A DNA stretch of 64,000 nucleotides from Chara braunii (lineage: Eukaryota; Streptophyta; Charophyceae; Charales; Characeae). Positions 22,306 to 33,900 of the stretch are shown here, in pieces (position 1 is the stretch's first letter; each line of letters opens with the position of its first letter). The notes under the pieces were generated by a model that saw only the letters and a list, made by a program, of their open reading frames with translations, had not been told where the DNA came from and searched no databases. The stretch is taken from positions 296,099 through 360,098 of the forward strand of contig BFEA01000065.1 of the NCBI GenBank assembly GCA_003427395.1, in the 5' to 3' direction. Position numbers and translations under genes: made by a program.

Positions 22306-24572
22306 CCTGTCGAGCGCATCAGCCCCCGCACAAGCAAGGGCCCCCCCAGCCGCGTCACGTAGGAGAAATTAGGCTTTCAACGTTTTAGAGACAACTCGGG
22401 GACGACAGTCTAACCTGCGTCAACCCTTCGCCGGTCTGGCCGAGTGCGCTAACTGTACATCCCGCGGTCCCCTACGAAAGGATAGGTTCTCGCGAGGNGC
22501 AACTTACCTTCCCTAAGTGGTTGTCACCACCCTTAGGGGCGTATCCCCGTCGAGCTACCGACCCACATGCGAAGACTTTTATGATGCAATTGCAGAAGTA
22601 GGTCAGCCGAGGGCGTTTGCTCCTTCGCTGTAGCACAGGTACCGAACATCGTCCGTCCCTATGGCGCTAATCTCCCAGGAATCGGACCGATGTCGGTCAA
22701 CTAGGACGTGATATTCCAAGCGTAAGAAAATCTCAATTAATCATAGTTCCTTCTTTCAAAGACGATCAAATGTTACTCGGACAAACCCTTTCAAATAAAG
22801 AAGACTCATGTCAATGTAAGTTGACTTATCTTTTGAAATCGATACAATCATGCATACCACTCGTTCAAATCAAATCGACAAAGGTTGACTTGACTTCCAT
22901 CCAACGACGAGACAACATGAGTTGACTCGTCTTCGAACCTCACTTATCAATAAAAGGAAAAAAACACGACTTACATGCATAACGACGCTCAAATGGCGTC
23001 TAACCAAAATATCGTTACTTTGATTGCCAAAAGGATGGGTTGACGCGACTTTTCGACTTGATGAGATGCGTTGCCAAGTTATTTCATTCCGCCCCATACT
23101 TACTGCTAGAGGAGAAACGCACACATCTCCCAACCCTCAAGTAGAGCTAGGTGACCTCACTATGTTTCTAACTTTGGTGTGAATGTCATCTGCAAATAAG
23201 TCGGCTGCCGCTATGCAAGTCAGCGACTGACTTGAACAATCGCACGTTGGATACCTCATTAAAGACGAGGATCCGCTTTCAAATTTTGTTGGTTGCTTTG
23301 TCCTCATGATCCTTTTTGACCCTACTGAAAAGGGTTGTTCTTGGACTCTAGCTATCCAAGTCTTACTCGTCGTATCGACCCTATTGGTCCTCGCTTCTTG
23401 TGGCGAGGCCGACCACGACAAGAGTGCCTACCCGCACTCTGTTCCAACTGGTAACCATGAATCGAGCTTCTTGTGGCTCAGTTCTCCATACACAAGTGAC
23501 CCCTAAGACGACCACTAAGGGGTATGCTATGACAATTTTCCTTAACGCGAGGCGCAGAGGACTTAAGTGTTTTCCATGAGTAGGCGCATGTCCTTTCCCT
23601 AGGAGGTGGCCTGGGATACCCCTCGTCCTCGCCCGAGCGAACCTCGAATCTCAGACGTCGGGATGGCTCCACCACAACAGCATGGTATCCCCCCGCATTA
23701 GCGGTCCACTCCGAGTCGTTAGCAGGGCCGACCCCTAAGGCAGCGAGCCCCCGCCTCAGATGCCTCATAGGAAAGGGAAAGACGTCTATCACGGCAGGCA
23801 ATATGGTCCCTTGTCGCCTGACGTCAAGGTTAATTTAGACGAAGAAAAGGGATCACAAAAGAGAAAGTCATTCAGATAGACGGGCATAGACGGAGCGGCT
23901 AATTCGGTAAAGAACGGGTATCCTCAGGAAAAGTCCATGTCCAATTGATTTTTTCTTCTTTGTGTGATTAAATTTCTTTTCGTCATCTACTGGTTATCCT
24001 TCCCTTCAACAGGCATGCAGGTGAGCAACAGAAAACGAACAACATCCTCTCATTGCCATTGACATGATCAGATTTTTTTTTTTCAGACATTCTTCTACCT
24101 ACCTACACATCAGATCAAACAACAAGTTCAAAGAAGACAATGCAACTTCAATCTGACGTCAGACTTCCATTCACACGCACAAACACACATGTTCTCTACC
24201 TTTTCAGTGAACGTCCAAAAAACATGGTCAAGCAAAGTGCGGGTTCACACAGGTGTGAAGGGGTCCGAGTCAAAACTGACCTAGAGTGAAATTGAAGAGA
24301 TGGTCTACTCAAGAAGACCGTGTAAAATATCGCACTCTAGAAAAGATAATCGTCACAACAAGTCGCCCGCAAAGCGATCCGCACCACCCCCTAAAGCGAT
24401 CGCTTGCTGCGACACCTTCTCAACACACTATCACTCCCAACAATCTGACGGCGTCTCAGCGTCGCCGTCACACACCCCCAATTTCACTCCTCGACCTCGG
24501 CGTCGCACTCACACCACTTTCAAGCGCACCACCACTTCGTGGGACCTTCCCTGTGTCAATACCCAGTCACTG

Positions 24573-24582
24573 CTGTATATAG
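24573..24582 (-). promoter_or_regulatory. TATA-like box, LTR A
   Basis: CTATATACAG on the minus strand, at the place where LTR B and C have CTATATAAAG. The box is weakened by one substitution here. Confidence 0.5.
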
Positions 24583-24614
24583 TCAGTGCAAGAATACTAC
24601 CGCGTTCGGCGTGA

Positions 24615-25050
24615 AAAACCGACAGCGCTTCCACACCACTAACACTAAACGCAGTGTCATTCCCGCAAAAAATTGCCAGCGCTTCCGCACCATCGCCGTC
24701 AAACCCGCGCTGTCGCCGCAAAATTTCGGCAGTGCTTCCGCGTCACTACCTAGAATGCACTGCCGCCGCCGCAAAAAAAACGGCATCGCTTCCACATCAC
24801 CGTCAAAAAGCGTCGTCGTTACTATGCCAAACAGGCAGAGTCTCCCCTGCACTGGTAACCGAAGACTCGCCGCCGCCGTGCAAAACGGGCAGAGTTTCCC
24901 CTGCACCGCTTGTCGAAAAACCTGCCGCCACTGTGCAAAACGGGCAGAGTTTCTCCTACACCGCTTGCCGAAGACGTGGCGCCGCCGTACAAAACGGGCA
25001 GAGTTTCCCCTGCACCGCTTGCCAAAAAACCTGCCACGAACAGCAGCACC
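24615..25050. repeat. GC-rich tandem repeats in LTR A
   Basis: Two sub-families: about five units around AAAACGGGCAGAGTTTCCCC-TGCACCGCTTGCCG (66-75 bp), and units around GCAGCGCTTCC with CCGTCAAA. Counterparts lie at 27135-27560 and 58615-59040. Confidence 0.8.
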
Positions 25051-25315
25051 TCCTGCTGGCACCACGCAGCATGGTGGCTATGGCAGCCTCCTCCTTTCCT
25101 CACCTTGCTGATATGGCGGCTATGGCTGTGTTTCACAGCTATGGCCACCTCCAGCAGTCCTCCTCCCTCACTTGCATACCTCCACTCAGCTTCCTCTCAC
25201 TCCACCAGCAGCTCCTTCTCACTCCACCAACAGCTTAATGCTGCTTCCCACTCCAAATTCAGTCAGAATGTGGGCAACACCTCAACTGAGTGAGGATGCT
25301 TCTTGCCAGGCCTGC

Positions 25316-25322
25316 TTTTATA
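25316..25322 (-). promoter_or_regulatory. Upstream TATA-like box, LTR A
   Basis: CAGCTATAAAAGCAG on the minus strand, the same as in LTR B at 26854. This box is deleted from LTR C. Confidence 0.5.
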
Positions 25323-25730
25323 GCTGGGTTGGAGTGGTGGGCAACCACTTGAGGCTCAACCAAAAAAATGGGGCTGAGCTTAGCCCTCGATCTGAACTTC
25401 GATCGTGGGCTAAGAATCTTGATATTCCACTAGGAACATCAAGCCCCAGGCTTTGGCTAGGCACCTGGCCACTTCCCCCGGACAAGTGCAGCCACGAAGT
25501 GGCTGTATCAAGTCATACTCAACAGTCTGTTCAAACCGAACAGGCGCAGTCCTATCAGCCTCTAGAAGCTTTTGGGGGCTGCACCTGTTCCACGACCACG
25601 GTCATATTCGCGGCCGTTACATTTTCCTCCTCCTCTTCTTTTTCTTCCTTCCCTACCTCCTTGTTTTCCCTATAAGGGGCCGACCGTTTGTCTAAAACGA
25701 ACGGCGGACCCCACCTCAAGTCATTTCATA

Positions 25731-26202
25731 GAGAGAAGGTTAACAACAGTCGTATTTTTCATCACCACTTCAGGCCACCGTTCACCACTTCAGGATGTAG
25801 GCTGCCTAAACAGGTGGTTTTCAGGGTTTGCGGACCTTTCACCACTTCAAGACCATTTAGGTCTAAAAATCCTGAATGGTCATGAAGTGGTGAAAGCTCC
25901 GAAGACCCTGAAAACCACATTTTTAGGCAGGCTACAATCTCAAGTGGTGAAGGGTGGTTTTCAAGGTCTTCGGACCTTTCACCACTTCAGGACCATTCAG
26001 GATTTCTAGACTGCCCAAAACTCTCACTTGACAACTTCAGAACACTCTTCACCACTTTAGGATGCAGCCTGCCTAAACAGGCGGTTTTCAGGGTCTTCGG
26101 ACCTTTCACCACTTCTAGACCATTCAGGATTTTCGGACTGCCAAAAACTCTCACTTCAGAATTTTTATTCCTGAATTTTCAGCTACCCGATAACCGCTTG
26201 TG
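25731..26202. mobile_element. Foldback element copy 2 (472 bp)
   Basis: Inverted relative to copy 1: GAGAGAAGGTTAACAACAG at the left, CCGCTTGTG at the right, with the same repeated GAAGTGGTGAA-type units between. Its right flank is CCCGACAG, followed by the LTR sequence TTGGCAATGG; its left flank is the interior of LTR A. The missing partner of the CCCGACAG duplication is found beside copy 1, 8.5 kb away. Confidence 0.8.
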
Positions 26203-26233
26203 CCCGACAGTTGGCAATGGTTGTGACTGTCGG

Positions 26234-26286
<53 letters not shown>

Positions 26287-26761
26287 AGGGGGAGGGGTCT
26301 TACCTGATAGCCGTTGGTTCACAACAGTAGCAGCCAATAGGCTTTCCTTTTCCCTGAGTTGTGCACCTGTTCCGGGCACCTAATCTCCGCCCGATACAGG
26401 CGCAGTCAGGGAAAAGAAGACCCTATGAGCTTGACTCTAGTTCAACTCTGAAATAACTTGAGGTGGGGTCGGCCGTTCGTTTTAGACAAAGACTGGCCCC
26501 TTATAGGGAAAACAAGGAGGTAAGGAAGGAAGAAAAAAAAGAGGAGGAGAAAAATGTAACGGCAGCGAATGTGGTCGCGGCCGTGGAACAGGCGCAGCCC
26601 CCAGAAGCTTCTTGAGGATGATGGGACAGCGCCTGTTCGTTTTGAACAGACTCTTGAGTATGACTTGATACAACCACTTCGTGGCTGCACCTGGCCGGGG
26701 GAAGTGGCCAGGTGCATAGCCAAAGCCGGGGGCTTGATGTTCCTAGTGGAACATCAAGATT

Positions 26762-26797
26762 CCTAGCCCTCGATCGAAGTTCAGATCGAGGGCTAGG
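26762..26797 (+). promoter_or_regulatory. Promoter-proximal 14-bp hairpin
   Basis: CCTAGCCCTCGATC pairs perfectly with GATCGAGGGCTAGG across an 8-nt loop, about 57 bp upstream of the TATAAAA box. LTR A has a slightly imperfect version near 25378-25420; LTR C lacks it. Confidence 0.6.
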
Positions 26798-26853
26798 ATC
26801 AACCCCGTTTTTTTGGTTGAGCCTCAAGTGGCTGCCCACCACTCCAACCCAGC

Positions 26854-26860
26854 TATAAAA
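26854..26860 (+). promoter_or_regulatory. Upstream TATA-like box, LTR B
   Basis: TATAAAA in the context CAGCTATAAAAGCAGAG. Matches plant TATA consensus. Deleted from LTR C. Confidence 0.5.
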
Positions 26861-27134
26861 GCAGAGCTGGCAAGCAGCATCCTCACCCAGTTGAGGTGCT
26901 GCCCACATTCTGACTGAATGTGGAGTGGGAAGCAGTATTAAGCTGCTGGTGGAGTGAGAAGGAGCTGCTGGTGGAGTGAGAGGAAGCTGAGTGGAGGTCT
27001 GCAAGTGAGAGAGGAGGACTGCTGGAGGTGGCCATAGCTGTGAAACACAGCCATCGCCGCCATCTCAGCGAGGTGAGGAAAGGAGGAGGTTGCCACAGCC
27101 ACCATGCTGCGTGGTGCCAGCAGGAGGTGCTGGT

Positions 27135-27560
27135 GTTCGTGGCAAGTTTTTTGGCAAGCGGTGCAAGGGAAACTCTGCCCGTTTTGCACGGCGGTGGCAC
27201 GTCTTCGGCAAGCGGTGCAGGGGAAACTCTTCCCGTTTTGCACGGCGGCGGCAGGTTTTTCGGCAAGCGGTGCAGGGGAAACTCTGCTCGTTTTGCACGG
27301 CGACGTCGAATCTTCGGTTAGCGGTGCAGGGGAACTCTGCCTGTTTGCCACGGCAACGGCGACGCTTTTTGACAGTGACGTGGAAGCGCTGCCGTTTTTT
27401 TTGCAGCGGCGGCAGTGCATTCTAGGCGGTGACGCGGAAGCGCTGCCAAAATTTTACGGCAACAGCGCGGGTTTGATGGCGATGGCGCGGAAGCGCTGCC
27501 AAATTTTTGCGACAATGACACTTGGTTTAGTGTTAGTGGTGTGGAAGCATTGCTGGTTTT
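27135..27560. repeat. GC-rich tandem repeats in LTR B
   Basis: Units around GGCAAGCGGTGCAGGGGAAA and CTCTGCCCGTTTTGCACGG, then GGAAGCGCTGCC units. The number and order are similar to LTR A and C, with substitutions. Confidence 0.8.
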
Positions 27561-27592
27561 TCAAGATGAAGGCAGTAGTATTCTTGCACTAA

Positions 27593-27602
27593 CTATATAA
27601 AG
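27593..27602 (+). promoter_or_regulatory. TATA box, LTR B
   Basis: CTATATAAAG, 10 bp, conserved in LTR C and nearly so in LTR A. It is the better conserved of the two candidate promoters across the three copies. Confidence 0.6.
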
Positions 27603-29892
27603 TAGTGACTAGGTATTGGCACAGGGAAGGTACCGCGAAGTGGTGGTGCGCTTGAAAGTGTTGTGAGTGCGACGTCGTGGTGGCGCAGTGAAATTGGGGG
27701 TGTGTGACGGCGATGCTGAGACGCCGTCAGATTGTTGGGAGTGATAGTGTGTTGAGAGGGTGTTGCGGCAAGCGATCGCTCTAGGGGGTCGTGCGGATCG
27801 CTTTGCGGGCGACTTTTTGTGACGATTATCTTTTCTGGAGTGCGATATTTTACACGGTCTTCTTGAGTGGACCATCTCTTCAATTTCACTCAAGGTCAGT
27901 TTTGATTCGGACCCCTTCACACCTGTGCGAACCCACACTTTGCTTGACCCTGTTTTTTGGACGTTCACTGAAAAGGTAGAGAAAATGTGTGTTTGTGCAT
28001 GTGAATGGAAGTTTGACATGAGTTTGAACTTGCATTGTCTTCTTTGAACTTGTTATTTGATCTGATGTGCAGGTAGGTAGAAGGATGTCTGGAAAAAAAA
28101 AATCTGACCATGTCAATGGCAATGAGAGGATGGTGTTTGTTTTCTGTTGCTCACCTGCATGCCTGTTGAAGGGAAGGATAACCAGTGGACGACAAAAGGG
28201 AATTTAATTACACAAAGAAGAAAAAATCAATTGGACATTGACTTTTCTTGAGGATACCCGTTCTTTCCCGAATGACCCCCTCCATCTATGCCCGTCTATC
28301 TGAATGACTTTCTCTTCTGTGATCCTTTCTCTTCGTCTAAGTTACCCTTGACGTCAGGCGACAAGGGACCATATTGCCTGTCGTGGTAGACGTCTTTCCC
28401 TTTCCTAGGAGGCATCTGAGGCGGGGGCTCGCTGCCTTAGGGGTCGGCCCTGCTAACAACTCGGACTGGACCGCTCATGCGGGGGGATACCATGCTATTG
28501 TGGTAGAGCCAGCCCGACTTCTTAGATCCGAGGTTCGCTCGGGCGAGGACGAGGGGTATCCCAGGCCACCTCCTAGGGAAAGGACATGCGTCTACTCACG
28601 GAAAAACCTTAAGTCCTCAGCGCCTCGCGTTAGGGGAAATTGTCATAGCATACCCCTTAGTGGTCGTCTTAGGGGTCACTTGTGTATGGAGAACTGAGCC
28701 ACAAGAAGCTCGATTCATGGTTACCAGTTGGAACAGAGTGAGGGTACGCACTCTTGTCGTGGTTGGCCTCGCCACAAGAAGCGAGGACCAATAGGGTCGA
28801 TACGACGAGTAAGACTTGGATAGCTAGCGCCCAAGAACAACCCTTTTCAGTAGGGTCAACAAGGATCAGGAGGACAAAGCAACCAACAAAATTTGAAAGC
28901 GGATCCTCGTCTTTAATGAGGTATCCAGCGTGCGATTGTTCAAGTCAGTCGCTGACTTGCATAGCGGCAACCGACTTATTTGCAGATGGCATTCACACCA
29001 AAGTTAGAGACGTAGTGAGGTCACCTAGCTCTACTTGAGGGTTGAGATGTCTGCGTTTCTCCTCTAGCAGTCAGTATGGGGCAGAATGAAATAATTTGGT
29101 AACGCATCTCATCAAGTCGAAAAGTCGCGTCAGCCCAGCCATTTGGCAATCAGAGTAACGATATTTTGGTTAGACGCTATTTGAGCGTCGTTATGCATGT
29201 AAGTCATGTTTTTATCATTTTGTTCATAAGTTAGGTTCGAAGACGAGTCAGCTCATGTTGTCTCGTCGTTGGATGAAAGTCAAGTCAACCTTTGTCGATT
29301 TGATTTGAACAAGTGGTATACATGATTGTATCGAGTTGAGAAGATAAGTCAACTTACATTGACCTGAGTCTTCTTTATTTGAAAGGGTTTGTCCGAATAA
29401 CATTTGATCGTCTTTGAAAGAAGGGACTAGGATTGATTGAGATTTTCTTACGCTTGGAATATCACGTCCTAGTCGACCTACGTCGGTCCGATTCCTGGGA
29501 GATTAGCGCACCAGGGACGGATGACGTTCGGGTCCACTTTGGCGTTTAAACAAGCGTACCTATGCTACAGCGAACGAGCAAACGCCCTCGGCCGGCCTAC
29601 TTCTGCAATTGCATCATAAAAGTCTTCGCATGTGGGTCGGTAGCTCGATGGGGATACGCCCCTAAGGGTGGTGACAACCACTTAGGGAAGGTAAGTTGCG
29701 CCTCGCGAGAACCTATCCTTTCGTAGGGGACCGCGGGATGTACAGTTAGCGCACTCGGCCAGACCGGCGAAGGGTTGACGCAGGTTAGACTGTCGTCCCC
29801 GAGTTGTCTCTAAAACGTTGAAAGCCTAATTTCTCCTACGTGACGCGGCTGGGGGGGCCCTTGCTTGTGCGGGGGCTGATGCGCTCGACAGG

Positions 29893-29910
29893 TGGCGTNG
29901 TTGTCGGGGA
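29893..29910 (+). promoter_or_regulatory. Primer-binding-like site of LARD unit B
   Basis: TGGCGTnGTTGTCGGGGA, two bases after the LTR end GCTCGACA. Tail of plant tRNA-Asp is complementary with three changes (counting unit A for the N). Confidence 0.65.
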
Positions 29911-30970
29911 TAACGGCAAACTACCGTTGTCCATGGTGGAACGACACTCGGGTAATCTAATTTTCATCAATGGATATTAAGTAAGTAATTTTAAATGATT
30001 TTATCATGATATAGGAATTATGTATATATATGTTACTAGATATGAATATAATTTTTCTTTTGATTTATCTAGTCATTTCGTTATGAAGATCTCATGAATT
30101 TTAAGATATTATAATATTAAGAGTATGGGTTTTGACGAGGTTTGAATTAAATAGTTATATTCGTGAGGGATGAATGAATTTTGTTCGAGGGAAATATTTG
30201 TGATATTTGTTGTGAATCGTGTTCGTGTTCATTTTGCTGTAATGAGTGTTTTATTGTTATCATGTCCTGATGAAATTATGATATGATTGTGAAACTCTGT
30301 GTATTTGGTTATGAATGTGAGATCTTGGAAGTACAAGTTTAAGGAGATGATGTGTACTTGGGTCATATGTCTGCGTGTTATCGTCAGACATGTGATTCGA
30401 TTATTTATCTTGCCTTATGACTTGGTTTTGTGTCAATTGTCATGCATTGAGGAATCCTAGTATTGTGAGCTCAATATGCGGTAGTGAGGCCTGTGCCGGA
30501 ACTTTGTTCCTGGTCCATAATGGGATGTTGGCATCTCTCCTTTCGAGGGGGGTGGTTACACTATCGTTAAAAGGGAGGAAGGTGTTTTAGATCTTGTTAT
30601 GACGTTTCATGTGGGGTAGGCGACTGTTGTTGGCATAAAGGGAGGAGTGACCACCCAACCTTTCGCCGAGAATGGTCACCTTACCTCCATGGTCAGGGTT
30701 TGGTCAACCCTAGTCATGATAGGTGGGGCAGTTTTACTCTACATGCAGCAGACTGACAAGGTCGAAGACACTGGAATTGAAGGGAAAGTGGTGAGGCTCG
30801 AGTCTAAAGCGGGGCTTGACATCGAGATGTTATCCTTTATGGATTACACCACTCCTTGACGTGTTCCCAAAACACGTAGAAGATAAATCGTGCATGACAA
30901 TTAAGTTGAAGGGAGAATTAGCCGGACTGGGCAAGGACTTTTGGAAGCGTGATTTCTCTCTGGGATGGTG

Positions 30971-30974
30971 ACGG
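30971..30974. repeat. Target-site duplication ACGG (left)
   Basis: ACGG precedes the left LTR, and ACGG follows the right LTR at 55472-55475. Removing the element and one ACGG restores the sequence order seen in unit A (GGGATGATGACGACATATG there). Four bases are visible, one fewer than usual for Ty3/gypsy. Confidence 0.75.
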
Positions 30975-33900
30975 TGTGAGGAAACCCGGGGAGGGGCGCC
31001 TACCGTTCGCCGAAGCCAAGGGCAACGGCGTCTGTCACCCGCCGTGCCCGCTTCCAAGGTCCTCGACGACCAGCAGGGTTTAGAGTTCGATTCGGCGGTC
31101 GTGCCCCCTTGTTTTCGCTTTCTCTATTTTTGGTATCCCCACGAGTTCACCCCGCGGCAAGTTCGATCAGTTAATCGTCTGGACTGCAAGTCCGTCCAGC
31201 GGTAAGTTTGTATAGTCAACCGAGTCCATTCAGTTACGAGTTTGAACAGTCGTTCGCCCGTTCAGCGGGCTCATGCTGGAGTAAGCGACAACAGTTGATT
31301 AATCGTTACGCAAGTTCATACACCAGTCGATTTCGAAAGTTGTCAGTCGATGGGCAAGCTCACACTGCAATAGATTTCTGAAACTGATCAGTCCACAGAC
31401 AAGCTCATTCAACAGCAGATCACAAAGGTCAACCGAGTAACATTGGCGAACTCACGACACGACAGGGTTCAACAGCTACTCGAATGAACGCCCAGTCCGA
31501 ATTACAACCAGGTTCAACTACTAATAATAGGGCTAGCTCCGACAGCTGCTCGATTGTCTGAGAATTCATTTCCACAATCCGTGTCAACAGATAGAGCAAT
31601 GATTAGAAGGTTCAGATCTCGGCTAGCTCCGACAGCTCCAACACTCTGATTCCCTACTGATTGCCTCTTCCCCTCTCGCGTCTTCCCTGCTCTCTCCCCT
31701 CTTTACTCCTCCCTTAGTTGCTGACCCTCTTCTCGTTGGGTGAACGATCAGAAGTACAAGAAATAAATAAATAAATTTCAAGGGAGAAAGGAGGGATGTA
31801 ATAAGCCCCGTCAATTGTAAACCCAGGGCCGATCAAGCTCGCCCCATAATCACTTGCAGCCCCACCAACGGTGTCTGGGCCACGTAACTTAGCGGCCCCG
31901 ACTACATGCTTGTTTCAAAGTATGATCCCAATAAATTACGAACACTGAGAAAGTAGCCCGCTGCCTTATTAAACAGAAGTGGCCCCCAAAGAGCGGCGGA
32001 TCCTTCACGTTGCTGATGGCGAGAGAGAAAACAAAAACGTTATAATAACACAATGGCGAGGTTGTTCCCTCCGTCAACTTCGTGCAATCGTTTCGGCGGA
32101 CGCTGCCCCGTTACTATCAGACAAGTGACAACTCGTAATCCGCTTTTCACATTCTTTAGCTTTCCCAATCGTACGCAACCTTGCTCTCGCTTTTCCCGCT
32201 CATTTTGCCCACGGCTCGCTCAGTCCCGCGTTTATGCTAACTTTCGTTTGGCTAACCCACTCCGCTTTCGGCTCAACCAGTTCTCTCTTAGCCCCTGTCC
32301 CAGTCTCTCGCCCGCTCACTGAGTCTCTCGCCCACCCTCTCTATCCGTCTAGCTCACCGCCTGCAAATCGTGGAGCGATGGCTGAACGCATTATCCATTT
32401 CANTCCCGATGCACCCGCCCTGATCTACCGCCAGATGCTCTGATACCAAACTACCACGATCAGCCCCGTTATATTTGCCCCTTCTCGAGAGCGCTTGCTC
32501 CCACTGAGATTTAGCCGACCTTGCTCTTCAAGGTCTCCTCCCTCGTTATCATGGGGATTAGGAGAAAACGTACATAAGAATCACTTACCCTTGCAGATGA
32601 TCGACCGAATCGTTGCGTAGCCATTGTTCTCGGTAGCTGGCAGTAGAAACAGTGACTCTCTTTACTCTGGAGAAGTGAGTTGACTTCTCACAGGGGATTG
32701 GAGCTGATGACGTCACACGGAATACGGTCGTCCCTTCGTAATAAACTGGATTAGTCGGAGCATACTGTGACTCTCGATCTCAAGCCGTCTCTTCACAACA
32801 AGCCCACAGTCTGTAGCAAAGCCCTGAAGTAAATCTCGTGTCCTAGAGGGCGTTGGCGATCTCGTCAAGGGAAAAGGGTTGATGCTGCCACAAGCGACTG
32901 CTCGTGAGCGAACCTTCACCAGGTTTCCTCGAACATCCGCGTGCTACTATCTTGGACTCTGCGAGCACAGCGCTTACTCACTTCCTTCGTGCGCACTCAA
33001 CTAGACGTGCACCCACTGGTTGAACTCAACACCAAGCAGCACCTGGGAACGATTGGCTCACTCAGAGCCTCGTGCATGCTTCCTCGCGGGTGCCTTCGCT
33101 GTAACTGCCTGGGGCTCCCTTGCGATCACTGTAGCGAGCTCGCTGGACTATTGCTCCTCCACTCCACGTGCGTTTATCTGAACTCCTCTACTCTTTCTTC
33201 GCTCGCGCGACCTCACATGCCCGATCTCCCTCATGCCTCTTTAGCAGCAGGTCTTGCCTGGTCACACACCTTTCCCGCTATGATTCGTCCCCCAACACGT
33301 ACACCGCTCATACCTTTCACGTAACTTCGCCCTCTCCTTCGACCGCCTCCTGTGTGGTTACGCCTTGCTCATGCTCCTCTCACTTCCGTACCCGCCTAGC
33401 GTGCGCCCGAATTCTCGCGCGTATACTCAGCCATGCACCGCAGGTCAACCACCTCCCTCTCTTCGCACAATTCTCCCATCGCCCGTTATCTGGCTGTACC
33501 CGACGCACGCTCCCCATCACATTCACAACGTGTCCGGTTATCTCCTTTCTCACGTTCGGAGACTGCGCGTGCGTCATTCGTCACTTCAACGGAGAGGTGT
33601 ACGCTCCTCGCGCTGAGTCCTCCCCGCCCCCGTAACAACCTGCGTTTCCGTGCAAGAGCGTTGGGCACGACTTGCACAGTTCCCGATGCAACAACCTTCG
33701 AAGACATGGGCGGGGTACATCGTGGACGCACCTTCTCCCTGTTTGACCTCCCATCCTCCGAATGCCCTCAAGCTTTCCCCGGTCCCTTTCATATACCGTC
33801 CGAGACGAGGCCCTCACGAAACCCTGGCTCTCAACAGTACCCAAGGTCCCAGCTCTTGACAGGTAGCTGACCAGTCCCAAGGCACATCGCTGGGGCGATC

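Larger units (their letters stand above)
17697..22307 (-). mobile_element. LARD unit A, internal region (inverted unit)
   Basis: Reads in the minus direction from the primer-like site at 22305 to 17697. It is the inverted counterpart of 29891-30974 plus 55476-57815 but is about 1.2 kb longer because of a tandem duplication (17845-20195). It holds no transposon protein. Conserved items are a 29-bp minisatellite, a TGACG cluster, tRNA-like units and GC-rich hairpins. An internal region without coding capacity between LTRs is the definition of a LARD (large retrotransposon derivative). Confidence 0.7.
22308..25730 (-). mobile_element. LARD LTR A (5'-truncated, inverted)
   Basis: Inverted counterpart of LTR B (26205-29890), ending in GCTCGACA next to the primer-like site. 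It lacks about the first 235 bp of LTR B and stops abruptly at the foldback element at 25731. It contains both TATA-like boxes (near 25316 and 24573) and the GC-rich 66-75-bp repeats. Overlapping ORFs of 100-190 codons on both strands are by-products of the repeat array and change between LTR copies. Confidence 0.75.
26205..29890 (+). mobile_element. LARD LTR B (3.7 kb)
   Basis: A 3686-bp repeat ending GCTCGACA directly before a tRNA-Asp-type primer site, with near-identical relatives at 57816-61045 (same direction) and 22308-25730 (inverted). It contains an AG microsatellite (26241-26284), a 14-bp hairpin, two TATA boxes and GC-rich repeats. The left boundary is the first base shared with LTR C (CGACAG here, TGACAG there); the true LTR could start further left, because no clear polypurine tract precedes 57816. 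No coding function. Confidence 0.75.
29891..30974 (+). mobile_element. LARD unit B, internal region part 1
   Basis: First part of the internal region, inverted counterpart of 21225-22307. It includes the block also seen at 10330-10700. A 70-codon ORF at 30647 is present in units A and B, but the frame is not kept in the older relative. The region is cut by the giant Ty3/gypsy element at 30974 and resumes at 55476. Confidence 0.8.

Noticed and set aside
22432-22470. TGGCCGAGTGCGCTAAC resembling the D-arm of a tRNA-Leu or tRNA-Ser
   Set aside because: No anticodon arm, T-arm or acceptor pairing follows; likely chance or an old fragment.
24539-25293. Overlapping ORFs of 100-190 codons in LTR A (and at 26501-27592, 58363-58851)
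   Set aside because: Open in several frames on both strands because of GC-rich tandem repeats; frames and ends change between LTR copies.
30647-30859. 70-codon ORF with a possible membrane segment, present in LARD units A and B
   Set aside because: The older relative at 10330-10700 keeps the nucleotide sequence but breaks the frame by indels, so protein coding is unlikely.
33168-33870. Several overlapping ORFs (up to 155 codons) conserved exactly in both LTRs of the giant element
   Set aside because: Exact identity reflects the LTR duplication and probable assembly reuse; open frames on both strands and no recognisable domain.
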